Made by a program: the position numbers and the translations under genes. From positions 86,212-150,211 of the forward strand of contig NZ_JALXFV010000008.1 in the NCBI RefSeq assembly GCF_023699475.1: 64,000 nt of DNA. The letters are read 5' to 3'. Source of the stretch: Halomarina rubra (GTDB lineage Archaea; Halobacteriota; Halobacteria; Halobacteriales; Haloarculaceae). The notes beneath the pieces are model-generated. The model made no database searches. It saw only the letters and a list, made by a program, of their open reading frames with translations, and was not told the origin of the DNA. Positions 25,637 to 33,258 of the stretch are shown here, one piece after another. Positions within the stretch are counted from its first letter, which is position 1. Each line of letters starts with the position of its first letter.

Positions 25637-26536
25637 ATGGACGCTCGTCGGCCCCCGAACGCTCGTCGGTCTCCCGTCCGGTCCGACCGGGACGCGTGGT
25701 CACTAGTCGCCGTCGCCGCCGCGACGGCGCTCCTCGGAACTGTCGTCGGCGCGCTCGTCGGGGTGCCCTCCTTCCCGACGGCGCTCGCGCCGACGCTCGG
25801 CATCGCCCTCGGGCCGGTCGGCGTCTGGGGCGTCCTCGCCGGGAGCCTCCTGCGGACGCTCGCTGCGGGCACACCGACCGTCGCCGGGCTGTTGGCTCCG
25901 CTCACCGACGGCCTCGTCGCGTACCTCGCGTTCCGTGCGTGGGGTCGGCGGCGGATGGTGACGAGTACCGACTGGCCCGGACTGGGTGACGTCGCGACGC
26001 TCGCGCTCGTCGGTGGTACGACCGTCGCCTTCGGTACTGCCCTCAGAACGTGGCTGGGGACGCTCCTCGCCGGCCAGTCGGCGACGGCGCTCGTCCCGGT
26101 CGCACTGTCGTGGCAGGTCCTCCCCGCGACCCTCCTCGCGCTACCAGCGGCACTCGTCCTCGCTCGCTCCGAGGGCGTCGGCTTCGTGCGAGCGTCGCGA
26201 CCGGTCGGCGTGGGGACCCCTCGACTCCTCGCGGCGTCGGTCCTCTCGGGTGGTTGGCTCGGTGCGATGTTCACCCAGGCCGTGCTGTGGCGGGACGTCG
26301 TCTCGCTACCCCACGCCGGCGAGCAACTGGCGGCCAGACTTCCCACAGCCGTCGCCGGGCCGGTCTCGCTCGCGGTCGGTCCTCGTGCGGCGCTCGTCCA
26401 CGTCGCCGTGGGCGTCGCGACGCTCGCCGTGCTCGCGGCCATCGTCCGGGGTGGGCGTGCGCCAACCCCGCGTGGCTGGGGTATAAGTGAGTCCAGCGCC
26501 GAACATGTCTTCGAAGATGAAATTATCGAGACGTGA
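25637..26536 (+). CDS. Multi-pass membrane protein of unknown function
   Basis: A 299-aa protein with about seven hydrophobic segments after a basic N-terminus (R-R-P-P-N-A-R-R-S-P-V-R). It is rich in Ala, Leu, Val and Gly, with loops R-A-W-G-R-R-R-M-V-T-S-T-D-W and L-W-R-D-V-V-S-L-P-H-A-G-E. I do not recognise the family. The same frame is open for 55 codons upstream, so the start could be earlier; the ATG giving M-D-A-R-R-P-P is chosen because hydrophobic sequence begins soon after. The last 11 codons overlap the start of the next gene, which ties it to the dehydrogenase genes that follow. Confidence 0.65.
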   Translation: MDARRPPNARRSPVRSDRDAWSLVAVAAATALLGTVVGALVGVPSFPTALAPTLGIALGPVGVWGVLAGSLLRTLAAGTPTVAGLLAPLTDGLVAYLAFRAWGRRRMVTSTDWPGLGDVATLALVGGTTVAFGTALRTWLGTLLAGQSATALVPVALSWQVLPATLLALPAALVLARSEGVGFVRASRPVGVGTPRLLAASVLSGGWLGAMFTQAVLWRDVVSLPHAGEQLAARLPTAVAGPVSLAVGPRAALVHVAVGVATLAVLAAIVRGGRAPTPRGWGISESSAEHVFEDEIIET

Positions 26537-27029
26537 TGCACTCGTCGCGCTCGGCGCGATGGGTGTGGGGGCGGGGGGTGTCGGGGTGCTCCGGGAGCGG
26601 GCCGCCGAGAGCGAGGAGGCGATGACCGACGTCCTCCTCGCGGCCGCGGAGGTGGTCTACCCCAGCGCAGTCACGCCGACTCGGGAGTTCGTCTCCGCGT
26701 ACGCCGTCGGCCGCCGCCGGTTCGACGCCGACGCGGAACGGTTCGAACGCGCGGTCGCCGACCTCGACCGTCGGGCACGCCACGACACCGGCCAGTCGTT
26801 CGCCTCGTTGTCACTGGCCCGCCGTCGCGACGTGTTCCGGTCGCTGGGGGCGGACCGCGCCCACGCCAACCACGGGGGGACGACCGCCGAGCGGGTCCGC
26901 TACTACGTCGTCGACGACCTGCTGTACGCGCTGTTCGCGAGTCCGACCGGCGGCGAACTCGTCGGCTGTGAGAACCCACCCGGACATCCCGGCGGGACCG
27001 ACGCCTACCAGCGAGGACCGGAGGCGTGA
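26505..27029 (+). CDS. Gluconate 2-dehydrogenase subunit 3-like protein, Tat signal
   Basis: A 174-aa small subunit of a membrane-associated GMC dehydrogenase. It begins M-S-S-K-M-K-L-S-R-R-D-A-L-V-A-L-G, a twin-arginine signal with a short hydrophobic stretch. The mature domain has the family features: helix with A-A-A-E-V-V-Y-P, R-R-D-V-F-R-S-L, and Y-Y-V-V-D-D-L-L-Y-A-L-F-A-S-P-T-G-G-E-L-V-G. The partner large subunit follows with its GTG overlapping this TGA by 2 nt. A gtataag box lies about 22 nt before the first ATG and 34 before a second (M-K-L-S), so the start is uncertain by four codons. No cytochrome c subunit gene is present. Confidence 0.85.
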   Translation: MSSKMKLSRRDALVALGAMGVGAGGVGVLRERAAESEEAMTDVLLAAAEVVYPSAVTPTREFVSAYAVGRRRFDADAERFERAVADLDRRARHDTGQSFASLSLARRRDVFRSLGADRAHANHGGTTAERVRYYVVDDLLYALFASPTGGELVGCENPPGHPGGTDAYQRGPEA

Positions 27030-28672
27030 GCGACCACACCGAGGTGTGTGTCGTCGGGGCCGGCCCCGCCGGGTCGCTGCTGGCCGCCCGACTCGCGGCA
27101 CGCGGTCGGGACGTGGTGGTGCTCGACGCCGGCCCACGGTTCGACCGCGCCGAGGACCTCCAGCGCGTCGAGCGGGAGTTGCGCCCCTCCCACAGTCGCC
27201 CGGACGTGTGGGAGATGGACCAGGACCCGTCGCGAGACGGCGTCCGCGACAGCTACAGCACCACCGGGGAGATCGACTACAAACTCAACCGGGCGCGCGT
27301 GAAGGGCGTCGGTGGGACCACGCTCCACTGGGGGGCGATGACGCCACGACTCCACGAACAGGACTTCGAGATGGCCTCGCGTCACGGCATCGGCGTCGAC
27401 TGGCCCATCGACTACGGGACCCTCGAACCGTTCTACTGCGACGCCGAACGCGAGATGAGCGTTTCGGGTGCGCCCAACCCCTACGCCGGTCCGCGCAGCG
27501 AACCGTACCCGCTCCCCGCGTTCGACCCGAGTCACTCCGACGGCATCGTCCGCGAGGCGTTCGCCGAGCACGGCGCACCGCTCCACGCCTGCCCACGGGC
27601 CATCAACTCCGAGCAGAACGACGGGCGGAGCGCCTGCATGGGCTACGGCACCTGCCAGCCGGTCTGTCCCTCGGGCGCGAAGTACAGTGCCGACGTCCAC
27701 GCCGACCGTGCCGAGAAAGTGGGCGCTCGCATCGTCGACCGCGCGCCCGTCGTCCGTCTCGACCACGACGAGTCGGGCGACCGCGTCGTCGCCGCCGTCT
27801 ACGAACGCGACGGTGAACGGCGACGCGTCAGCGCCGACGTGTTCGTCCTCGCGGCGGGTGCCGTCGAGATTCCTCGCCTCCTCCTGCTCTCTACCTCCCA
27901 ACGCTACCCCGACGGTCTCGCGAACACCTCCGGGGCGGTCGGGCGGTACTTCATGGAACACCCCGGTATCAAGGTGGTCGGCGAGTTCGACGAACCGACA
28001 CGTCAGCACCTCGTCGGCTACGAGACATCCGTCTCCGAGGCGTTCTACGACCACGACGACGGGCCGGCGGGGACGATGATCGTCCAGCCGTACAACGACG
28101 CCGGCGAGTACCCCGTCGCGGCGGCGCTCTCCTCGCGGCCGCTGTCCGGTCGCCTCGCCGACGGCGACGTGACCGCCCCGTTCGCGAGCGACGAGTGGGG
28201 CGACGCCCTGCTCGACGACGTCCGTGAGCGCACCGAGGGGTTCATCGCGCTCAAAGCGTGGGTCGAACAGCTTCCCGAGTGGGAGAACCGCGTCGCGCTC
28301 GACCGCTCGCGGACCGACGACCGGGGCCACCCGGTGCCGGACCTCCAGTTCTCGGTCGGCGAGCACGCGAGCGCGTCGCTCCGCCGCGCCGAGTCGTTCC
28401 TCTACGACGTGCTGGAGTCCGCTGGCGCGACCGAGGTGAAGACGGTCGTCGGCCCCGACGAACCGTGGTTCGCGTTCCACCACCTCGGGACGACCCGGAT
28501 GGGGACCGACCCCGAGTCGAGCGTCGTGAACGCGCAGTTGCGGACTCACGACCTCGACAACTGCTACGTCGCCTCCTCGTCGGTGTTCCCGACGGGCGGC
28601 GCGGCGAACCCGACGCTCACCATCGCCGCGCTGTCGCTACGTCTCGCCGACCACCTCGACGGGACGCTGTAG
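27026..28672 (+). CDS. GMC-family FAD dehydrogenase large subunit (gluconate/sugar dehydrogenase type)
   Basis: A 548-aa flavoprotein starting at GTG overlapping the previous stop (GTGA). The FAD-binding G-A-G-P-A-G is at 11-16, the GMC signature region G-V-G-G-T-T-L-H-W-G at about 94-103, and a C-Q-P-V-C-P-S-G-A pattern near 210 as in membrane-bound gluconate 2-dehydrogenases. The C-terminal H-H-L-G-T-T-R-M-G and N-P-T-L-T-I-A-A-L are typical of the family. It probably oxidises a sugar or polyol and passes electrons to the quinone pool. With the Tat-exported small subunit it may be exported as a complex, since it has no signal of its own. The electron acceptor protein is not encoded nearby. 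Confidence 0.9.
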   Translation: MSDHTEVCVVGAGPAGSLLAARLAARGRDVVVLDAGPRFDRAEDLQRVERELRPSHSRPDVWEMDQDPSRDGVRDSYSTTGEIDYKLNRARVKGVGGTTLHWGAMTPRLHEQDFEMASRHGIGVDWPIDYGTLEPFYCDAEREMSVSGAPNPYAGPRSEPYPLPAFDPSHSDGIVREAFAEHGAPLHACPRAINSEQNDGRSACMGYGTCQPVCPSGAKYSADVHADRAEKVGARIVDRAPVVRLDHDESGDRVVAAVYERDGERRRVSADVFVLAAGAVEIPRLLLLSTSQRYPDGLANTSGAVGRYFMEHPGIKVVGEFDEPTRQHLVGYETSVSEAFYDHDDGPAGTMIVQPYNDAGEYPVAAALSSRPLSGRLADGDVTAPFASDEWGDALLDDVRERTEGFIALKAWVEQLPEWENRVALDRSRTDDRGHPVPDLQFSVGEHASASLRRAESFLYDVLESAGATEVKTVVGPDEPWFAFHHLGTTRMGTDPESSVVNAQLRTHDLDNCYVASSSVFPTGGAANPTLTIAALSLRLADHLDGTL

Positions 28673-28717
28673 AGACCGACGGACGCACGCTGTGCTCCGG
28701 TCTCCGGCCCGCTCGAC

Positions 28718-29824
28718 TCACCCCTCCAGTCGCTCGTACGCCGCCGCCACGAGCAACGGGAGGAACACCGTCGCGTCGCCCTGAACGGTGACGTTGCGGG
28801 CGTCCTTCTCCAGTTTCCCCCACGAGCGCGCCTCGTCGAGCGTCGCCCCCGAGAGGCCGCCGGTCGACGGCGAGTCCATCGTTATCTGGACGGCGTAGTC
28901 GTACGACCCCGGCGTGACGAGCATCGTCTGGAGGGTGAAGTTCTTCGGGACGCCCCCGCCGACGAGCAGACAGCCCGCGCGCTCGGCGTCGAACGCGAGG
29001 TCCGTCAGCGGCGTCATGTCCGTCAGCGCATCCAGCGTGAACGCCGAGGTCTGGGAGTACATCCACGCCTGCAGACCCAGTACCGAGTCCTGGACGGCGG
29101 GGCAGTAGATGGGGACGTCACACTCGTAGGCCGCCGCCGCGACGCCGGCGTCCTCCTCGACACCCTCGCGCTCGTTGACCTCGCTGTTGGCGCGGCCGAG
29201 TTCGTGACAGAGCCGTTCGATGCCGACGGTCCCCTCCTCTTCGAGCACGGGGAACACCTCTTCGCGTAGGTGACCCTCGAACGCCGCGAAGTGCTCCTGT
29301 GGGAGGTAGACGTTGTAGATGCGGTCGACCTCCTCGTCGCGGAGCTGTTCGTCGTGGTCGCGGGCGGTCTTGCCCTCCTGGTGCTCGTTTCCGTGGTGGT
29401 GCTTCCCGCCGATGGCCTCGATGGCGTCGTGGGTGAGGTTCGCGCCCGTCGTCACCAACGCGTCGACGTGGCCGTCGCGAATCAGGTCCGAGACGACCCG
29501 TCGCATCCCCGTCGGGACCATCGCGCCGGCGAGCGAGAGGAAGACCGTGCAGTCGTCGTCGGCCAGCATCTCGGCGTAGACGTCCGCGGCGTCGTGGACC
29601 GCCGCCGCGCCGATGCCCGCGTGGCCGTACTGCTCGACCAGGTCGCCGACGCTCATCCCCGCGTGGACCTGCGCGTGGCCGATGGGGTCGTGGGAGAACT
29701 CCTCGCGCTCCGGGTCGGGGTGGTGGTGTGCGTGGTCCGTGTCGTCGTCCCCGGCGTCCTCGCGCTCGTGGCCGTGGCCCTCGTCGTGACCGTGGCCCGT
29801 CTCGTCGTCGTGGCCGTCGCTCAT
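28718..29824 (-). CDS. dhs: Deoxyhypusine synthase with histidine-rich N-terminus
   Basis: A 368-aa enzyme that makes the first modification on the lysine of aIF5A. In haloarchaea agmatine, not spermidine, is reported as donor. Seen: the NAD site G-A-M-V-P-T-G-M-R, T-T-G-A-N-L-T-H-D, and the active-site Lys337 in W-G-K-L-E-K-D-A-R. The target aIF5A and an agmatinase are encoded about 3 kb away on the same strand. Odd: the first 54 residues contain 12 His among many Asp/Glu (H-G-H-D-E-G-H-G-H and H-A-H-H-H), and G-G-K-H-H-H-G-N-E-H lies inside the domain. The N-terminal part has no place in the known fold and looks like a metal-binding tail. Start: ATG at M-S-D-G-H. Confidence 0.94.
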   Translation of the reverse strand: MSDGHDDETGHGHDEGHGHEREDAGDDDTDHAHHHPDPEREEFSHDPIGHAQVHAGMSVGDLVEQYGHAGIGAAAVHDAADVYAEMLADDDCTVFLSLAGAMVPTGMRRVVSDLIRDGHVDALVTTGANLTHDAIEAIGGKHHHGNEHQEGKTARDHDEQLRDEEVDRIYNVYLPQEHFAAFEGHLREEVFPVLEEEGTVGIERLCHELGRANSEVNEREGVEEDAGVAAAAYECDVPIYCPAVQDSVLGLQAWMYSQTSAFTLDALTDMTPLTDLAFDAERAGCLLVGGGVPKNFTLQTMLVTPGSYDYAVQITMDSPSTGGLSGATLDEARSWGKLEKDARNVTVQGDATVFLPLLVAAAYERLEG

Positions 29825-29877
29825 ACGCGGAGTGTGCGGGAGGAGGACTTGAACGCTGGGAACCGCGGTCGTCCGGG

Positions 29878-30264
29878 TTACTTCAGCCGGTCGACCCGGA
29901 TGATGGTGCCGTCGTGGTCGAAGTAGTACGCGCCCCCGTCACGGTAGTAGGGGAACTCGCCCATCGCCGTGGTGAGGTTTCCCGCGCTCCCGCCGCGGAC
30001 CGTCAGACTGGCGTACCCCTTGTCGCTCTCGAGCGCTTTCGTGAACAGCGGTTCGAGCGCGCTGGCGTTCCCGAGGTCGTCGGTGTCGATGACCGTCGCG
30101 CTCTCGGGGGCCTCCGAGACGACGTTGGCGTTGTACGTGACCTCCTCGGCGCGGTTGATGTTGAGTGCGCTCCCCAGGTCCCCGATTCCCATACAGCCCG
30201 ACGTGACCGTCAGACACGCGAGTACGACCCCGACGGCGAGCCGGGTGTTCCTACTGGTCGACAT
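29878..30264 (-). CDS. Small secreted lipoprotein, unknown function
   Basis: A 128-aa lipoprotein with a hydrophobic signal and lipobox T-S-G-C (Cys24). The rest is small and beta-rich (E-E-V-T-Y-N-A-N-V-V, Y-Y-R-D-G-G-A-Y-Y-F-D-H-D-G-T-I-I-R-V-D). I do not recognise the family. It lies 53 nt upstream of the deoxyhypusine synthase gene on the same strand but has its own promoter-like box (gcttagatatac on the minus strand, about 30 nt before the ATG). Confidence 0.7.
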   Translation of the reverse strand: MSTSRNTRLAVGVVLACLTVTSGCMGIGDLGSALNINRAEEVTYNANVVSEAPESATVIDTDDLGNASALEPLFTKALESDKGYASLTVRGGSAGNLTTAMGEFPYYRDGGAYYFDHDGTIIRVDRLK

Positions 30265-30288
30265 GAGCGTTGCTGACGGCGGACTGCC

Positions 30289-30300
30289 GTATATCTAAGC
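30289..30300 (-). promoter_or_regulatory. TATA box of the small lipoprotein gene
   Basis: Minus-strand gcttagatatac, centred about 30 nt before the ATG of the 128-aa lipoprotein gene. Confidence 0.55.
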
Positions 30301-30323
30301 ACCCGTTACAACGGAGGTAGCGG

Positions 30324-31079
30324 CTACAGCCCGGTCGGATGGTCGACGAAAGCGGTGGCTAACCCCCACGAATCGCAGAGGTCCGCCAGCGAGCGGACCC
30401 CGAACGTCTCCGTCGCGTAGTGGCCCGCCAGGAAGACGTGGATGCCCGCCTCCCGGGCCTCGTGGTACACCTGCTGTTTGCCCTCGCCGGTGACGAGCGC
30501 GTCGACGCCCTTCTCGCGGGCCTCGCCGAGCCAGTCCGCGCCGCTGCCGGTGACGACGGCGACGTCCTCGATGCGGTCGGGTCCGAAGTCCAGGTGCTGC
30601 ACGCCGTCGTTGTCGAGGGCGGTGAGCGAGTCGCGCAGTCGTCGGGGACTAATGGGTTTGCGCTCGCCACGAACCCCGATGTGTTCGCCGCCCAGTTCAC
30701 CGAACGGTTCGCGGTTACGCAGGTCGAGGTTGGTCGCGAGGCCCGCTGCGTTGCCGAGTTCGGGGTGGGCGTCGAGCGGGAGGTGCGAGACGTACAGCGC
30801 GCAGTCCCCGCGAATCAGCGGCGCGATGCGGTCGTAGTCCATCCCGGTGACGCGGTCGAGACCGCCCCAGACGAGACCGTGGTGGGCGAGCAGTACGTCC
30901 GCGTCCAGTGCGACGGCCTCCTCGATTGTCGCGACGGCGGCGTCGACGGCGACGGCGACGCGCTCGACGGCCGCGTCGTCCGGCCCCACCTGCAACCCGT
31001 TGGGACTGGCGTCGAGGTCGGCGAACGCGTCGGTTCGTAGTTCGTCGTCGAGTCGCCGGCAGAGCGTCGCGAGTTTCAT
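30324..31079 (-). CDS. Nif3-like dinuclear metal centre protein
   Basis: A 251-aa Nif3/YbgI-like protein. It has the family metal ligands: V-L-L-A-H-H-G-L-V-W-G (two adjacent His), D-x-H within S-H-L-P-L-D-A-H-P-E, and near the end G-H-Y-A-T-E (His and Glu). These assemble as hexameric rings; the family is often named GTP cyclohydrolase I type 2 but its true activity is unsettled. The length is normal for the short form. The start M-K-L-A-T-L-C is preceded by the element ttcataac at 23-30 nt; an upstream ATG adds seven residues. Confidence 0.88.
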   Translation of the reverse strand: MKLATLCRRLDDELRTDAFADLDASPNGLQVGPDDAAVERVAVAVDAAVATIEEAVALDADVLLAHHGLVWGGLDRVTGMDYDRIAPLIRGDCALYVSHLPLDAHPELGNAAGLATNLDLRNREPFGELGGEHIGVRGERKPISPRRLRDSLTALDNDGVQHLDFGPDRIEDVAVVTGSGADWLGEAREKGVDALVTGEGKQQVYHEAREAGIHVFLAGHYATETFGVRSLADLCDSWGLATAFVDHPTGL

Positions 31080-31101
31080 GCAGGCACGTGCGGCCCACAC
31101 G

Positions 31102-31109
31102 GTTATGAA
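31102..31109. promoter_or_regulatory. Shared TATA-like element between nif3-like gene and the tiny basic gene
   Basis: gttatgaa on the plus strand, ttcataac on the minus strand. It lies 23-30 nt before the minus-strand nif3-like ATG. It could also fire to the right, giving a leader of about 40 nt for the 34-aa gene, which would fit that gene's use of a ribosome binding site. Confidence 0.45.
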
Positions 31110-31155
31110 GGTCGCCGGAGTACCGGGTGACTGCCTGCAAAGGCGCGAGCGACAC

Positions 31156-31162
31156 GAGGTGA
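31156..31162 (+). promoter_or_regulatory. Strong Shine-Dalgarno sequence (gaggtga) of the tiny basic gene
   Basis: gaggtga matches seven consecutive positions of the haloarchaeal anti-SD complement (aggaggtgatc) and ends six nt before the ATG. Such a site is exceptional in this window, where most genes look leaderless, and it is the main argument that the short frame is translated. Confidence 0.6.
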
Positions 31163-31168
31163 CACCTG

Positions 31169-31273
31169 ATGGGAAAACTCTCTAAGGCGTTCCGAGTGTG
31201 GCGACGACTACCACGCCGAACGAAACGGCGCATCACGCGCAAAGCACGGCGAATCGTCAGCCGGGGCCGGTAG
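31169..31273 (+). CDS. Tiny, extremely basic protein of 34 aa
   Basis: An ATG-to-TAG frame encoding 34 residues. Of these 16 are Lys or Arg and none acidic, for example M-G-K-L-S-K-A-F-R-V-W and R-R-T-K-R-R-I-T-R-K-A-R-R. This is the opposite of the acidic proteome of the organism. The peptide would form an amphipathic basic helix, suited to binding RNA, the ribosome, DNA or a membrane. A perfect Shine-Dalgarno precedes it. It sits in the gap between the nif3-like gene and the convergent agmatinase gene. I do not recognise a family. A chance frame remains possible because GC-rich DNA readily yields Arg codons, but the A-rich Lys codons and the SD argue against that. Confidence 0.5.
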   Translation: MGKLSKAFRVWRRLPRRTKRRITRKARRIVSRGR

Positions 31274-31315
31274 GCCCAGACGCTCGTTTCTCGTCCCTCG
31301 ACCGCCGAGCGACGG

Positions 31316-32188
31316 CTACGGTTCTCGCTCAGCGTCGACCGACTCGTCCTCTGCATCGGCCGTGCCGTCCCCGGCAGCGGCGTGTGCGAACACGAACGCG
31401 CGCAGGAGTTTGCCTGCCAGCGTCGCGGCCTGCCCGTCGTCGCGGTCGTTGACCTCCACGACGTCGAAACCGAGCGCGCGGGGAGCGACCGCACGGACGA
31501 CGCGGTGCATCTCGCGACTCGTCAGGCCGAACGGCTCCATCGTCCCCGTCCCGGGCGCGAACGCGGGGTCCGCACCGTCGATGTCGACGCTCAGGTACGC
31601 CTGCCCGTCGAAGTCGGGCGTCCAGTCGGCCACCTCGCTCGGCGGCACGACGGTCACGTCGGGCTCGCTCGCGCGCTCCCACTCGGCCTCGCTACCGGTC
31701 CGTGCGCCGAGAATCACGGCGCGGTCGGCGTGGTCCAGCACGTGCCGCGTGACCGTCGCGTGGCTCAACGGGTTGCCGTCGTACTCCTCGCGCAGGTCGA
31801 GGTGGGCGTCGAGACAGACGAACGTGAGGTCGTCGGGAGAGTCGTCTCGCTCGGTCACCGCCTCGACGCCCGCACGGGTGACGGTGTGCTCGCCGCCGAC
31901 GAGCAGCGGCGTCGCCCCGTCGGCGAGGACGTCCGTGAGGGTGCCACGGAGGAACTGGAGGTAGTCGCCCGCGTCGTCCCACGCGTGGACGTCGCCGGCG
32001 TCGTGGACCGACAGGTCGGTGAAGCGACTGTCGGTGTGGTGGTCGTAGTCGTCGAAGGTCCGTGAGAAGCGTCGGACGCGGTCCGGACCGAACCGCGTGC
32101 CGGGTTGGAACGTCGTCGAGACGTCGAGGGGAGCGCCGACGACGACGTACCGGGCGGCGGTACGGTCGGCACGGGCCCCTGGAAACAT
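31316..32188 (-). CDS. speB: Agmatinase (arginase/ureohydrolase family)
   Basis: A 290-aa ureohydrolase with the binuclear manganese site complete: His in G-G-E-H-T-V-T, D-A-H-L-D-L-R, and S-V-D-I-D-G-A-D-P. It has A-F-A-P-G-T-G-T-M-E-P-F-G-L, matching the substrate loop of agmatinases. The gene starts 5 nt after the stop of aIF5A, so the two form one operon. Work on Haloferax indicates that agmatine serves as the deoxyhypusine donor and that an agmatinase-like activity is needed to remove the guanidino group, so this gene most likely completes the hypusine pathway on aIF5A rather than general polyamine synthesis. Confidence 0.92.
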   Translation of the reverse strand: MFPGARADRTAARYVVVGAPLDVSTTFQPGTRFGPDRVRRFSRTFDDYDHHTDSRFTDLSVHDAGDVHAWDDAGDYLQFLRGTLTDVLADGATPLLVGGEHTVTRAGVEAVTERDDSPDDLTFVCLDAHLDLREEYDGNPLSHATVTRHVLDHADRAVILGARTGSEAEWERASEPDVTVVPPSEVADWTPDFDGQAYLSVDIDGADPAFAPGTGTMEPFGLTSREMHRVVRAVAPRALGFDVVEVNDRDDGQAATLAGKLLRAFVFAHAAAGDGTADAEDESVDAEREP

Positions 32189-32193
32189 CGACC

Positions 32194-32568
32194 TCAGACG
32201 ACCTTCCGCTGGTCTTCGTACTGCAGGTACTCCAGCTCGTCGTCCGAGGACGGGTCGAAGTCGTCGGGGACGCGCATCGTGATGGTCTCGTACGTCTCGA
32301 GGTCCATCACCTGCATGTCGTTGCCGTCGACGCTGATGACCTGACCCTGCTTCCGGTCGATGATGGGGACCCAGATCTTCGCGTCGACAGGCTGGGTGAA
32401 GTTGCGCTTCTTCGAGTCGAAGACGCCCTTCCCCTCGACGCGAGCCTTCGCGCTGCCGTGTTTCCCCGGCTTGGCGGTGCTGTAGGAGTTGATGACACAC
32501 GGCGTGTCCTCGATCATGACGTAGCTGCCCTCCTGAAGGTCGCGGACCTCGTTCTGCTGTTTCGCCAT
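32194..32568 (-). CDS. eif5A: Translation factor aIF5A (hypusine-containing)
   Basis: A 124-aa factor, the substrate of deoxyhypusine synthase. It promotes peptide bond formation at difficult sequences and aids termination. The modification loop [12 protein letters not shown] is present, with the hypusine lysine at K36. The SH3-like N-domain and OB-fold C-domain lengths are normal. It is the first gene of an operon with the agmatinase. Promoter: GTTTATC on the minus strand 24-30 nt before the ATG, a strong leaderless signal fitting a highly expressed factor. Confidence 0.97.
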   Translation of the reverse strand: MAKQQNEVRDLQEGSYVMIEDTPCVINSYSTAKPGKHGSAKARVEGKGVFDSKKRNFTQPVDAKIWVPIIDRKQGQVISVDGNDMQVMDLETYETITMRVPDDFDPSSDDELEYLQYEDQRKVV

Positions 32569-32591
32569 ACTCGGCGTATCAACCCCGGCTT

Positions 32592-32598
32592 GATAAAC
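32592..32598 (-). promoter_or_regulatory. TATA box of the aIF5A-agmatinase operon
   Basis: Minus-strand gtttatc, 24-30 nt before the aIF5A ATG with no SD between, the standard haloarchaeal leaderless promoter. Confidence 0.75.
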
Positions 32599-32724
32599 AA
32601 TTTGAACCGCCGCGCACGTCGGTTCCCGGTCACGGGGCGTCGGTCGGGGTGCGGTCGTAGTATCGGTCTGCCGTCGGCGCTCGGTCGAGGTGGTCGTCGT
32701 CGCGCGGCGGTCACCGCGCAGCGG

Positions 32725-33105
32725 TCACTGCAACTCGACGCCCGTCACCGAGAGGAGTTCCCGGACGAACGGGGCGTCCTCGGCGAGTTTCGCCGTCCCC
32801 TCCTCGCGGTCGTAGGTGACGACGCCCGCGTCGGCGAGCGTCGGGAGGTGGACGTGGCGGAGCGCGACGGCCGTGGAGGTCAGGTCGTCGGCGTCGGGGT
32901 GGCCCCCGGCTTTCGTCGCGGCGACGAACCGCGCGAGTTCGTCGACGCCGATCTGGCCCTCGCGGTCGAGGTAGTAACAGATGTACCGTCGTTCGTGGTC
33001 GGCGAGCACGCGAAGCGTCTCGTCGATGGACTCCTCACGGACGTTCGTGGTGAGTATCTCGTCGTTCGGTGCGGCCTCTGGGCCGCCTGGTGGTGAGTCG
33101 GACAT
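32725..33105 (-). CDS. Haloarchaeal winged-helix protein (DUF7344-like)
   Basis: A 126-aa small HTH protein. The core contains D-E-T-L-R-V-L-A-D-H-E-R-R-Y-I-C-Y-Y-L, then V-A-L-R-H-V-H-L-P-T-L-A-D-A-G-V-V-T-Y-D, the pattern of the short winged-helix regulators that haloarchaea have in large numbers (DUF7344 from memory). A second member is encoded at 54.4 kb. The target is unknown. The start M-S-D-S-P-P is chosen; the frame stays open to an ATG 34 codons upstream, and an inverted repeat (separate entry) lies just before that earlier ATG. Confidence 0.75.
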   Translation of the reverse strand: MSDSPPGGPEAAPNDEILTTNVREESIDETLRVLADHERRYICYYLDREGQIGVDELARFVAATKAGGHPDADDLTSTAVALRHVHLPTLADAGVVTYDREEGTAKLAEDAPFVRELLSVTGVELQ

Positions 33106-33209
33106 CCTCTCGTGTGACGGGGCTGGTTCGACGACCCGCGTCGGTCGTGACTGCCGCCGGAGTCGTCTGGAGGCGACACTACCGACGGGTATAGTTACGC
33201 TTGACATAG

Positions 33210-33222
33210 GGCCTCTAAGGCC
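33210..33222. repeat. Inverted repeat ggcct-cta-aggcc upstream of the HTH gene
   Basis: A perfect 5-nt inverted repeat with a 3-nt spacer, about 105 nt before the chosen start of the winged-helix gene and 3 nt before an alternative start. Its place between the HTH gene and the aminotransferase gene makes an operator possible. Equally it could be a short hairpin in the aminotransferase 3' region, which ends about 37 nt away. Confidence 0.35.
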
Positions 33223-33258
33223 AAACCCTTTGTGTCGTAACGCCCGCTTGCAGCCGAC

